A DNA stretch of 64,000 nucleotides from Epinephelus fuscoguttatus (Eukaryota; Chordata; Actinopteri; Perciformes; Serranidae), in contig NC_064773.1 of assembly GCF_011397635.1 (NCBI RefSeq), forward strand, positions 2,718,501 to 2,782,500. The letters are read 5' to 3'. The notes beneath the pieces were generated by a model. The model worked only from the letters and a program-made list of their open reading frames with translations. It was not told where the DNA came from and ran no database searches. Below are positions 27,555-36,868 of this stretch, in pieces; the stretch's first letter is position 1; every line of letters starts with the position of its first letter. The translations under genes were made by a program, and so were the position numbers.

Positions 27555-27752
27555 GACTGGTAGCTCACCACCTGAACACTTCACATTATTTCAGATGTCC
27601 TTCCACCACCTTGCTGTGACCTTTCATTCTGTCTCTTCCACAGACCCTGGGTCAGCAGCTACTTCAGGAAGTTCCCCATGCACATCTACTGCCTTCCTGT
27701 CCAAGCAGCCAATCACAGAGGCCGCAGACGGGGCCTGCCGAAGAGGAGATGA
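18216..27752 (+). CDS. Unrecognised small coiled-coil protein, five exons
   Basis: I do not recognise this gene. Exons read: 18216-18233 (ATG with G at +4), 21164-21225, 24688-24829, 27374-27516, 27644-27752 (TGA). Phase is continuous and gives 157 residues. All introns are GT-AG; the third exon needs acceptor CCAGAG|G, two bases after a CCAG that would break the frame. The N-terminal 50 residues are polar ([13 protein letters not shown]). Residues about 55-125 are a charged helix with heptad-like spacing ([46 protein letters not shown]). A short aromatic segment follows ([17 protein letters not shown]), then a basic end ([11 protein letters not shown]). No signal peptide or membrane helix. 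Candidate poly(A) signals are AATAAA at about 27800 and 27861. The helix and tail read as a protein-protein adaptor, but that is inference. Support is open frame, splice sites and codon-like composition only, and the short first exon is the weakest part. Confidence 0.55.
19190..19392 (+). pseudogene. THAP zinc-finger exon, frameshifted
   Basis: ATG at 19190 opens [20 protein letters not shown], the C2CH start of a THAP DNA-binding domain (two Cys four residues apart). The frame then shifts: [23 protein letters not shown] and VYICSK continue in another frame from about 19292 and end at a good donor, AAG|GTAAGT (19392). A zinc-binding His and the C-terminal AVPTIF-type box are not seen here and would lie in a lost exon. 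It is a transposase or transposon-associated remnant and not a host gene. Confidence 0.6.
19827..20081 (-). pseudogene. 84-residue reading frame at the right end of the THAP element
   Basis: Minus-strand frame from ATG at 20081 to a stop at 19827, inside the right terminal repeat of the THAP element and facing the THAP exon. It reads [20 protein letters not shown] then IYRSQCTL, like the segment that precedes SWIM-type zinc fingers in some fish transposon proteins; that likeness is from memory and weak. The Cys/His part is not present. Confidence 0.35.
20345..20822 (+). repeat. AGTAAAAGTA-type dispersed repeat, copy 3
   Basis: It starts GTGAAAGACATACC...CTTAGTAAAAGTAGCAGCAC, holds TATTATGCATTCATG and ACCTCTGAGATCAGTGG, and ends TAAGTACAGTACTTGAGTAAATG. 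The structure is the same as 13838-14288. It lies within intron 1 of the unknown gene, 200 bp after the THAP element. Confidence 0.55.
20965..20986. repeat. (GT)n microsatellite
   Basis: Eleven GT units followed by a broken GC/GT stretch to about 21010, some 180 bp upstream of exon 2 of the unknown gene. Confidence 0.85.
22341..22650 (-). pseudogene. PIF/Harbinger transposase N-terminal relic
   Basis: Reading the minus strand from ATG at 22646, the frame gives [20 protein letters not shown] then a stop. Further on, in a shifted frame, [19 protein letters not shown] (about 22410-22345) matches the A-x-G-S-F-x-x-V-x-G-D helix of HARBI1-type transposases. Several stops and shifts show it is dead. 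The DDE catalytic part is missing. Confidence 0.6.
23000..23110 (+). mobile_element. SINE/LINE-type segment AGATTCAAAGTGTTTATTGTC
   Basis: The block gattcaagattcaaagtg, followed by tttattgtcatatgcacagg and a CCCTGCAGAATGAAATTTG stretch, is the common fish repeat usually read as a retroposon end. No coding part. Confidence 0.5.
23185..23365. repeat. Repeat block with 20-bp direct repeats, possible Harbinger terminal region
   Basis: The 20-mer GCTAAGAGCGATCTGGGAAA occurs exactly twice (23271-23290 and 23342-23361), embedded in CTTAAGA/TCTTAAG-rich sequence with inverted self-similarity. It lies upstream of the Harbinger relic in the relic's own orientation, so it may be that element's end. This is inference. 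Confidence 0.5.
24403..24440. repeat. (GT)n microsatellite
   Basis: About 19 GT units in intron 2 of the unknown gene. Confidence 0.95.
24534..24568. repeat. (GT)n microsatellite
   Basis: About 17 GT units, 120 bp upstream of exon 3 of the unknown gene and close to the tract at 24403. Confidence 0.95.
25655..26150 (+). mobile_element. Internally deleted Rex3-like (RTE) LINE
   Basis: 25655-25985 matches the region between endonuclease and reverse transcriptase of this fish RTE family: words such as ACATGGAAACTGAGTGG, GAGGCAGCTGCTACAAGCTG and GAGGCAAAAACCTGG correspond to protein DMxSEWxMFxASIxEAAAxSC and AEAKTxxWEE. From about 25985 it jumps straight to the element's 3' end ([23 protein letters not shown]), omitting the whole reverse transcriptase. 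The 3' UTR (GATAAGCAGATGAAAATGGA) runs into the GATG repeat. The same 3' end is at 60104-60425 on minus. The Rex3 name comes from memory of GATG tails and the RTE type. Confidence 0.65.
26150..26852. repeat. (GATG)n satellite-length repeat seeded by the LINE tail
   Basis: About 700 bp of GATG/ATGG tetramers with recurring variants: GATGAAAGAATG blocks at 26180-26350, GAATGGCTGG blocks at 26420-26620 and 26700-26770, and GGCGGGATGGCTGG near 26645. It begins at the GATG tail of the Rex3-like fragment and lies in intron 3 of the unknown gene. Confidence 0.95.
27519..27552. repeat. (CA)n tract directly after a splice donor
   Basis: Seventeen AC units start at the donor (GTACACAC...) of exon 27374-27516 of the unknown gene, in a 127-bp intron. 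Confidence 0.95.
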
Positions 27753-28204
27753 TTTTATATGTTGCAAATATTTTTGTTTTTGCTGTTTTTTTAACCTGAT
27801 AAATAAATGTCCTTCCCTCACGTCCTCCTCAAAGTACAAAAGACACATTTCTGCATCAGAATAAAGAGACAGTTGTACATGACATGTTTTCGATGCCCTT
27901 CCTGTGTCCTCCTGTGACTCTGGTCTCTAATTCTGTTGAGTCCACATAAACAAAGTGCTGGTTGAGTTGAACTGGTTCCTCTAAAAGACCAGTTGGCCTC
28001 AGTCTGGACTCTGTGGTCCAGGCGACTCTCCAAAAAGCATCTTAAGGCAAACATGATGGTTAAAATCCATTTAATGAAATTATGGTGGATTAAGTGCTTC
28101 CTGACCACTCAGAGTAAACTGAGAGCGCCTCCTGCAGGACACTCTGTGAACCACACTCTACATTTAAAGTGTGAACGTCTGATGCCATCTGGTGTCGCAA
28201 CAGG

Positions 28205-28640
28205 TACTAATACTTAATTTTCATTCATGGCTGGTTTATACTTCTACTCTACTGCATCTTACAGGCATATAGTGTATTTTTTTCCACTGCATTCCATTTA
28301 TTTAGTTACTTGATGTATTGTTATAGATTAAACTAAGTACCCAGCAGTAAATTAAGTCATTAAGTCATCAAATGAGCTTCATCTTTAGCAGCTGCAACAT
28401 TAAAGTGATTAACACATTATTTGCATCAATAATTATTATACAATAATATAAGTTATTTTAAAATGGATCATTCTATAAAATTAGTGCTTTTGCTTTCTGT
28501 ATTTTTATTTTATTTTCACTTTGATACATTTGTATTTTACCTAAATAAAATTCGGACATTTATTTGTAGAAGAATATTTCTACAGTGTAGTAATACTCCT
28601 TTAATTTAAGTAAAATATCAGAGTACTTCTTCCACCACTG
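28205..28640 (-). repeat. AGTAAAAGTA-type dispersed repeat, copy 4
   Basis: Reverse copy: TACTTCTACTCTACTGCATC, ATGTATTGTTATAGATTAAAC, AACATTAAAGTGATTAACAC, CATCAATAATTATTATAC, and the end AAATATCAGAGTACTTC...CCACCACTG. It is the longest match to the family. Confidence 0.6.
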
Positions 28641-28689
28641 TAAAACATCATGTGTTTATATAACAACCAGACAGCCAGTCCCATGGTGG

Positions 28690-28945
28690 TGACATTAGTA
28701 ATGCCACCGCGTAGAAATACTCTGTTACAGGTAAAAGTCCTGTTTAAAAAAAAAAAAAAAATCCTTAAGTAAAACTGCAAAATATTTAGCATCAAAATGT
28801 AATTAAAATATTGTTATTATTATTTATCAATATTATTATCAATAACAATAATAGTAATAATAATAAATAATTTAATAATATTATTTTTACAGCACGCTAC
28901 AAGTACAGTACTTGAGTAAATGTGCTTTGTCACATTCAACCACTG
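28690..28945 (+). repeat. AGTAAAAGTA-type dispersed repeat, copy 5, abutting the cct2 promoter
   Basis: Starts TAGAAATACTCTGTTACAGG, holds AAGTAAAACTGCAAAATATTTAGC, and ends ACAGTACTTGAGTAAATGTG...TTCAACCACTG. It stops about 45 bp before the CRE-like site of cct2. Confidence 0.55.
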
Positions 28946-28984
28946 CAGACAACAGAGCTCTCCTGATGTGCCTTGAACGCAGCA

Positions 28985-29056
28985 TCACGTTTTTACGTAC
29001 TACGTCACTCCCCTGCCCAGCCCTTCTTCTGTGTGCGTGCACGAACCACAGACATC
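28985..29056 (+). promoter_or_regulatory. cct2: Probable cct2 core promoter
   Basis: Short GC-richer block before the cct2 ATG. It has a CRE-like TACGTCAC (29001-29008, inverse of the TGACGTA form) and a pyrimidine stretch CCCTTCTTCTGTG that could hold the start site. No TATA box is seen, as expected for a housekeeping gene. Assigned by position and motif only. Confidence 0.45.
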
Positions 29057-32000
29057 ATGGTGAGCTTATACATTTATTTTACTCTCTTTTAAACCGATGC
29101 TGACATTTTAGAAAACAGCTCGTTACGTCGATAAGCAGCTAAACTCTCAGAGCGTCTGTTAAACTCCTAAAAATCCGTTTGAGTTGTCTGTAGCGTCTCT
29201 GTAGCTTTCAGCTAACGGTGCTTTAGCTAGCAGTGCTAACCGGCGGGCAAGCACATGGATGTAATGAATACGCTAACGGCTAAGCTAACTGCTTCAGAGT
29301 TAATTTTGTACCGTTATATGATGTGTTGAAGCTGTCGGGTCTGCCTCAGCTTATAAGATAGTAGCTGCTGTGTTAATGGATGTGTCTGCCACACACTGCG
29401 TGTTCTTGTTCTTCTCAGATTAGCCTGTTAGCATGCTAGGTTAGCTTGTCATCAGAGGCTTTGTGACTGTCAGGAGGAACAAATCACTGACTACACACGG
29501 CGATGGATCAGTCGTAAAACCAGCAATATATATAGCGTGTGCGTGAAACATCACACAACTGTTACTTCCAGCAAACTTTAACCACGGCTCCAGTTGTCAG
29601 TTTTAATTATTATTTATTATTTCAGTTAATAATTTCACTGGAAGCTTCTAGCGGTTTCTAGGATGACAGAGGCAGGGCTCCATCGCTGCTGCTTTCACTG
29701 GTGCTCGGAATAAATACTTCCGTTAATCCCTCACGGTGTTTCAAGTTGAGTCCAAGTAGGCCTGTAATTATCAATAAATGTACATGTCTAAAAATTTAGA
29801 AATATCACAAATGTGCAATAATTGGGTTTGAAAGAAAATGTTGAACTCCTACACAAACTACATCAGATTTGACAAACATATTTATATGCAGCCACACCGT
29901 ATTTGTACCTGCATAGCTGCTCCTTATTGTTATCTACCTTTTTTATATTTAACATTTACTGTTATATTATTTAAGTATTCGGCATATTTGCACTCCTCCC
30001 ACTTTGTGAAGTTACTGTCATGTGTTGTTTTACAACAGAACATAAATACAAATACTATTTGAATAGAATAAAATGAAAGTAATCTATTACTTGTATGCAA
30101 ATCCTTTAACACATGTACCTAGAGAGATCATATGGATCTTTAGATGCTCTTATCTCATTGGGTTAGGATACATATGAAACTGGTAAAGAGAGGTTTCACC
30201 TTTACAGTCGTGGAGGAGACTGTTGTGATGCTGTTGTACTGAAGCTGCAATGATCAATCGATCATCAGAAAATGTAACTATTTAAATAATTAATCAAGTG
30301 TTTATAGCAATTTTTTTTTTTTTTTTCAGAAAAATGTCCAAAGACGTGACTTTTGACTCTGAATCACTATTTTCCATTTTTTATAGACAAAACAACTAAC
30401 TGATAAATCTGTAATGTAAAATAATTGTTAGTTGCAGCCCAAAAAAATGAAATTAAAGTAGTAAATTTTAAGGCAGCAGATGGGTTGTATGTATAATTTT
30501 ACAGACCGTAATAACTGACTCGTGGTTTCAGAATCACTTTTACCGAGATAATAAAAACACAGTGGGACATCCCTGCTTATTGAAAACTAAAACTTGCATT
30601 AGACACATGCTGGAAACCTAAAAAATATATATATCAAAGAGTTATTGTGTCGTATTGTTGTCAGTGTGTGTGTGATGATATTGATGGCTTCATTGATGGT
30701 CTCTGTGCAGGCGTCCTTATCGATGGCCCCGGTCAACATCTTCAGACATGGAGCTGATGAAGAGAAAGCTGAAACTGCACGACTGGTGGGTTTGTTTCTA
30801 CCTGTGGTTTAGGGTTTTATTTTTTAAGTGAACGATCTGAAGATGAAAGAACATTTCCGAGACTTTATCTAACTGTTTTTCTATCTGTGTGTTTCTCTGC
30901 AGTCTTCCTTCATCGGCGCCATCGCTATCGGCGATCTGGTGAAGAGCACTCTGGGTCCAAAGGGGATGGTAGGTCCTGTTTACCACGACAGATGATTATT
31001 GTTTTGATATCACAGATTATCATGTTGAATTCAGGCATTATTGAACTGAAGAAAAAACTAAAACGCTTTAAAAATGCAAAAACTGTTTTCTCTGCCGCAG
31101 ATTAATCTGCCGTGAATCAGAATCAGGTTTATCATCTGCAGGTTTTTATATACAAGGAATTTATGTTGGTGTTTTGGTGCATTACAATAAGTACAGAGAA
31201 AATCAAAGTACTGTTGAAGTCAAAAATCATTAATATAAAGTATTTGACAATAAACCAAATGAAAAATCTATTAATCAAAGGTTGTTTGCTACACATGTGG
31301 AGCTGTGTTGTGATTCTCTTCAAAGAGCAGGCCTAAATGTTGCCGAGAACAGGTTGATGAGTTGGAGCAGCAGCCGTCTGTCGGGTTGATTTGCTCGATT
31401 TGTCTGTTGTTGAACAGTTTCCTCTCGTCGTCTTTCTCTTCAGGACAAGATCTTGCTGGGCGGAGGGAAGGCAGGTTCAGTGACGGTGACTAATGACGGA
31501 GCGACCATCCTGAAAGCCATCGGAGTCGACAACCCCGCCGCAAAAGTTCTGGTTGGTGAGTGAGGCCGCCGAATATCTGCTGGACAAACTGGCTGCACAT
31601 CGTTTGGAGTATTATCTCTGTACATCGCACGAAGGCTGCAACTAAACATAATTTTTAGCAAGCAATATCTTTTTATTTATTTATTTTTTAAATTAATCTG
31701 GCGACTGATTTATCCTAAGTCCCCACGTACGAAGGCTGTGACCTTGGTGCAGTAGCTGTGGGTTCATTTCCAACTCACAGCACCTCGTCGTGTGTCTGAA
31801 GTTCTACTTGGAAATAAACGGAATTCTTGTAAAGTTTTGAATCAGAGAAATAATTTCTTAAAAAAATTTGATACCTTTGTGAAATGTTGGTCTTACATAG
31901 ACAGCAGTGAAAGGAACTTTTAAGAAATAAAAAGTTGCAGTAAAGTTCATCATATCCAGTGTTTTCAGTTTTTAAGTGTACAAGTACAACAAAGATGTTT

Positions 32001-33585
32001 TATAAAATAATTGCAGGAATTATTTTACTAATGAGTTCTGCAGGTTTACTCATAGGAGAATAAACATTCAAGTTAAATTTAAGGCTGTAAAAATAAATTT
32101 GTGTAATAATTAAACCCGTCAGTTCATCAGGAGTCAAAGTGAGTTGGAAAAGAAATGATGAGCAGTGTTAACGATGGAAGAGTAAATTTGAACTTCCTGT
32201 TTGTGTGTCCAGACATGTCGAAGGTTCAGGACGATGAGGTTGGAGACGGGACGACCTCCGTCACCGTGCTCGCCGCAGAGCTGCTCCGGGTAAACACACA
32301 GTTTGGATTTATTTGAAGATGAGTCATGCAGGTTTTAGAGAGTGATGTCACCTCTCACTCACTGTTGTTGCTGCTGCAGGAGGCGGAGCTTCTGATCGCC
32401 AAGAAGATTCACCCACAGACCATCATCGCCGGCTGGAGGAAGGCGACTCAAGTTGCCAGAGACGCTCTGAGGGAGGCTGCCGTGGATCACAGGTACATGA
32501 ACTGTTTGTCTCACTGAACACAAACTAACGTAATGTCTGAAGGCTGCAACACTGTGAGACTGAGAAACTTCATCATCAGGCCTTTGTTTTTATGTTTATT
32601 TCCATTTTTTTTAGTTTTTTTCTTTTATCTCTTAAACTTTGCTTTATTCTTTATTTGGATCCCCACGAGTGGCCGCGAGTCTTCCTGTAAAAATAAAGCT
32701 AACAATAAACAAATTTAAGCAGCAATAGAAGAAGGCTGAGATGAGACGGATGTTCACGATGGAAACAAAAAGCAACAAAAATAAATTAAAACGGAAGATG
32801 ATCCGTCACCTGCACCAAACCCTCAGTTAATATATTAACCCACAACTCTTCACCCTGTTTCCTTCTCCATCCCTCATCTCCATAGCAACGACCCGGCTCG
32901 ATTCCAGGAGGACCTTCTGAACATCGCCCGGACGACGCTGTCCTCCAAACTGCTGACTCACCACAAAGATCACTTCTCCCAGCTGGCCGTCGACGCCGTC
33001 ATGAGGCTGAAGGGCTCTGGCAACCTGGAGGCCATCCACGTCATCAAGAAGCTGGGAGGCAGCCTCACTGACTCCTACCTGGACGAAGGTGAGCGTGTGT
33101 GATGTCACATCCACTAGGCTGATCTCTGGTGTCTGATTGGCTGCTGTACCGTCACGTGTGTGTTGGTGCTTCATCTCCAGGTTTCCTGTTGGACAAGAAG
33201 ATCGGAGTGAACCAACCCAAGAGGCTGGAGAACGTCAAGATCCTGATCGCCAACACCGGCATGGACACAGACAAGATCAAGGTACACACACTCGAGCATG
33301 GGCTAGCTCTGTTAGCATCATTAGCAGTGTTAGCACGGCTAGTGGCGCTAACATAGTAAACAGTGCTGAAGTGGTTTAGCAGCTCAGAATAAAGTCACTT
33401 ACCGTGTGTGTGTGTGTGTGTGTGTGTGTTTGTTTTAGATCTTTGGCTCCAGGGTTCGTGTCGACTCGACAGCGAAGGTTGCAGAGATCGAACTCGCAGA
33501 GAAAGAGAAGATGAAGGAGAAAGTAGACCGAATCCTGAAACATGGAATCAACTGCTTCATCAATAGGTACACACACACACACACA

Positions 33586-33636
<51 letters not shown>

Positions 33637-33978
33637 CCAGATAGAGATTAGTTACCTTAAGAAGTCTGAGAATTTTCTTAGCTCATAAACCAACACTTCA
33701 TCCTTCAGTTCATCACGAACGATCAACATCCTGCCCAAACAGGAAGTGTCTGTGCGCTGACTGAACTTCTTTCTCTCCTCACAGACAGTTGATCTACAAC
33801 TATCCAGAGCAGCTGTTTGCTCAGGCTGGTGTCATGGCCATCGAGCACGCTGACTTCGTCGGCGTGGAGCGCCTTGCTCTGGTCACTGGTACGTAGAAAC
33901 ACACACACACACACACACACACAGTGTCAGTATGAGGTTCCTGTAAGTTTTAAACTGATGTTGACGCAGTACTTATGA

Positions 33979-34026
<48 letters not shown>

Positions 34027-36282
34027 ATCAGGAGGAGAAATCACTTCCACCTTCGACCACCCCGAGCTGGTCAAACTCGGTCACTGCAAGCTGATCGAGG
34101 AGGTGATGATCGGAGAGGACACACTCATCCACTTCTCTGGAGTCGCCATGGGTACGGGCACACACACTCATCACGTATACTGCCCTCTACAGGCAGACAC
34201 GTACTGACCCTCTCCCTCCTCCTTCCTCAGGTGAGGCGTGCACCATCATCCTGCGAGGAGCCACTCAGCAGATTCTGGACGAGGCCGAGCGCTCGCTGCA
34301 CGACGCTCTGTGTGTGTTGGCTCAGACTGTGAAGGAGCCACGCACCGTCTACGGAGGAGGTTAACACACACATACACGCACTGCACACACTCATTCTAAA
34401 GCAGGATTGATCATCAGGCTATGGCGTAGCGTACGACGTCGATTCAACACAGAAGTATAGATTCCTCTTAACACACTGACTCCTCCTCTCCTCCCAGGCT
34501 GCTCTGAGATGCTGATGGCCAAGGTGGTGACCGATCTGGCCAACAGGACGCCAGGAAAGGAGGCGGTCGCCATGGAGTCTTTCGCCAAGGCTCTGAGGAT
34601 GGTACGCACCTGTTTGTCTGCTTTGTTGTGAAATGATTATACCATGTTACATCATGTGTGAGCTCACTGACGACAGCACATTTACTCAGGTATCAAAGTG
34701 TAGGTACCAAACCTGAGTATTTTTCCAAGCTGCTTTCTTCTCACTACATTTATCTGACAGTTTCATCTGAAGACTTTTACATGAAAACAAACTTTACTTA
34801 CAAACCTTCCCTTTAAATATTGTCAGTAATTGTGATGTATCAGTGATAATGTTGAGGTTTGGACTGTGAAGGTGTCACTTTGGGCTCTGGGTCAGTGTGA
34901 CGCCATTTTGTACTATTTTCAGTTGATTGAAGGAGAAAATAATCAGCAGATGAACGACTGAAAAAGTTTTCAGTTTGTCCAGTTTTGATCTCTGGTTTAT
35001 AACTGAAGTTTTAAATTAAGAGATTGTTTTGTTTGAAAGTTATGTGAAGAGGGAATAAAACAAAAAGCTACCTGACTCCTCTGACAGTCAGAGCTTCTGG
35101 AGTTTTTGAGTTGGGGCCGCTCCTTTTGTCTGACTCATTTTTCTCACTGTTTTCTCGCCCAGCTGCCGACCATCATCGCCGACAACGCCGGCTACGACAG
35201 CGCTGACCTGGTGGCTCAACTGAGAGCTGCTCACCAGGAGAACAAGACCTCCTTCGGACTGAGTGAGTTAACACACAGACAAATATTCATCAGTCGAACA
35301 CTATTATATTATTAACTTCTCTTTATGCTTCAAGTTTGAGTCCAGAACCCTTTTTAAACAGGAGTTGTGCAAATTTGCAGGAAAGCCCAATCAGTCTTTT
35401 TTCAGCATTGGCAGTATAAAAACAAAATTGGGGAGTGCAGCAAAATGCCGCCTACCTACTTTTGTTTATACAGAATGTGCCTTTTTCGGGGCAATGGGGG
35501 GCGTGAGCAAGTAACAAAACGTGTAGCTCAGCGTGTGACGTAAACAGTGACGTGGGAGGGAAGCCGCGGCTGGTCAGTCCTTCGGTGATTCTCTCGTAAG
35601 TCGGCCCGTTCTTCACCGTCCCCGTCATCTGACAGTTAATGGCCTCTTCGTTTGCGAGGACAAGGAGGGCGCGCAATTCCTTGTCTCCCCAGTTGCTCAT
35701 CTTTACAGTGTCTGTCAGGTTTGTGTTTCCCTCTTGCTACTAGCTGCTCGCTAATTCCTGCTATCAGCTGTTTCCTGTTTATCCACCGCCAGTGGGTCGC
35801 ACGTGCAGCGTCATCAACAGCCCCTCCCACAAGTCATCAACAGCCCCTCCCACAAGTCATCAACAGCCCCTCCCACAAGTCTTCAACAGCTCCTCCCGTT
35901 GCAGAAGGTCGCCTCAGTCTGTTTAAACTAAAGGGTTCCACCAATATGTCTACCCTACGAGGCGGAAAATTGGGCACCTCGGATCAACTCGCCAATCCGG
36001 CTCTGTGTGTCTAAATGCTCGCAGCTTGCCGGCAAAACGGCCCGACATTCAGCAAAAATCTGGCAGTGTGAAAGGAGCTTGTGTTTCTGTAAAAGTTGTC
36101 GACTTTTCTTCAGATTTTCAACATGACTCAAGTTTAAATGACGTGCAAGAAGCCGATATATGAACGTATGTTTTTCCTACGTAGTTGCAGAAAACACCAG
36201 GTCTCTCCTTTAGTGAAATTAACATATTGTCATGTCTGCTAAAAGTAAAGAGTAAAATAAGAAAACAACTCTTAATATATGC

Positions 36283-36325
<43 letters not shown>

Positions 36326-36868
36326 ATGGAACAGCCACCAGGAGCAATTCGGGGTTCAGTATCTACCCAAGGATACTTCAGTGTGCGAGCCACAGCCGCC
36401 CCAGCGTTATGTTTGAATACATTTAATGTGGATCTTTCCAAAACAGTGGTTCATATTTTTACACGTTAAAGCTGGCTTTAGACAGACATGATGAGAGTGT
36501 GTGTTTTTGCCCTGCAGACATGTCTGAAGGTGTGATCGGCAACATGGCGGAGCTGGGCATCACAGAGTCCTTCCAGGTGAAGCGTCAGGTGCTGCTGAGC
36601 GCGTCTGAAGCCGCTGAGATGATCCTGAGAGTCGACAACATCATCAAAGCTGCGCCCAGGTCGGTCCATCGCAGCTTGTCCTCGTCTCTGTGCCCAGTTT
36701 ATCTTTATACATGTGTCTGTAAACTTTAAAGTTTCATATAAAGAAAATGAAGCTTTAGTTTCTCCTGTTGCTGCTCAGAGTTCCTCACAAGTCAAAACTT
36801 CAAACTGTTTCCTGACTGTTGTTGTTTGTTTCTGTAGGAAGAGAGTTCCGGACCATCACCCCTGCTAG
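29057..36868 (+). CDS. cct2: T-complex protein 1 subunit beta (CCT2), complete
   Basis: Subunit of the cytosolic CCT/TRiC chaperonin, which folds actin, tubulin and WD-repeat proteins with ATP. Exons: 29057-29059 (ATG alone), 30711-30785, 30903-30968, 31444-31555, 32213-32289, 32380-32492, 32886-33088, 33181-33281, 33439-33566, 33785-33888, 34032-34151, 34231-34359, 34498-34601, 35163-35262, 36518-36659, 36838-36868 (TAG). They total 1608 nt, 535 residues, the same length as mammalian CCT2 and also 16 exons. Visible motifs are the N-terminal [36 protein letters not shown] (96-101), Asp392 in [16 protein letters not shown] (408-415) and the C-terminal [10 protein letters not shown]. Introns 8 and 10 carry (CA)n and/or (GT)n next to the splice sites. 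AATAAA at 37174-37179 is the likely poly(A) signal. No defects seen. Confidence 0.97.
31735..31800. mobile_element. Possible degenerate tRNA-SINE segment in cct2 intron 4
   Basis: TTGGTGCAGTAGCTGTGGGTTCATTTCC has an approximate B-box (GGGTTCATTTCC against GGTTCGANTCC) followed by CAACTCACAGCACC. Weak match. Confidence 0.25.
33403..33429. repeat. (GT)n tract before the acceptor of cct2 exon 9
   Basis: Thirteen GT units end 9 bp before the acceptor TTTTAG|A (33438). The donor of the same intron starts GTACACACAC (33282). Confidence 0.95.
33569..33634. repeat. (CA)n-(TC)n-(CA)n tract after the donor of cct2 exon 9
   Basis: Ten CA, a short CTCTCTCT block, then about 17 CA, starting at the donor GTACAC (33567). 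Confidence 0.95.
33899..33921. repeat. (CA)n tract after the donor of cct2 exon 10
   Basis: Eleven to twelve AC units 10 bp after the donor GTACGT (33889). They can pair with the (GT)n at 33984-34024 in the same 143-bp intron. Confidence 0.95.
33984..34024. repeat. (GT)n tract replacing the polypyrimidine tract of cct2 exon 11
   Basis: About 20 GT units run to 7 bp before the acceptor (GAGATCAG|GAGG, 34031). There is almost no pyrimidine run between them. Confidence 0.95.
35452..35700 (-). pseudogene. Myb/SANT-like (trihelix) domain frame of a transposon
   Basis: 82-residue frame starting [20 protein letters not shown], with [21 protein letters not shown]. The Trp start, acidic EE and R-G-F end fit the Myb/SANT-like domain found in fish Harbinger-type DNA-binding proteins and in many fish loci annotated as such. 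It ends where an intron or deletion probably follows (after RGF). Confidence 0.55.
35811..35898. repeat. 23-bp tandem repeat, 3.8 copies
   Basis: Unit TCATCAACAGCCCCTCCCA plus CAAG, three perfect copies (35811-35879) and a fourth with changes (TCTTCAACAGCTCCTCCC). Inside the transposon relic. Confidence 0.9.
36281..36323. repeat. (CA)n microsatellite in cct2 intron 14
   Basis: About 21 CA units, 195 bp before exon 15. Confidence 0.95.

Larger units (their letters stand above)
27753..29056. other. 3' flank of unknown gene, repeats and cct2 promoter region
   Basis: Contains poly(A) candidates at about 27800 and 27861, then unique-looking DNA to about 28200, then two copies of the AGTAAAAGTA-type repeat (28205-28640 and 28690-28945), and finally the short cct2 promoter. 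Confidence 0.6.
35370..36090 (-). mobile_element. DNA-transposon relic in cct2 intron 14
   Basis: Holds a Myb/SANT-type reading frame on minus (35700-35452) and a 23-bp tandem repeat. The outer sequence CATTGGCAGTATAAAA near 35406 and TCTGGCAGTGTGAAAGG near 36060 suggests short inverted ends. Boundaries are uncertain. The Myb/SANT plus transposase layout is typical of Harbinger elements, but no transposase is seen here. Confidence 0.5.

Noticed and set aside
33376-34332. Cys-Val-rich frames (CVCVCV) around cct2 and similar Thr-His frames elsewhere
   Set aside because: Translations of (GT)n and (CA)n; several overlap cct2 exons in the wrong frame.
35811-35898. CRISPR-like array of 23-bp repeats
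   Set aside because: No spacers between units, vertebrate genomic context; it is a plain tandem repeat.
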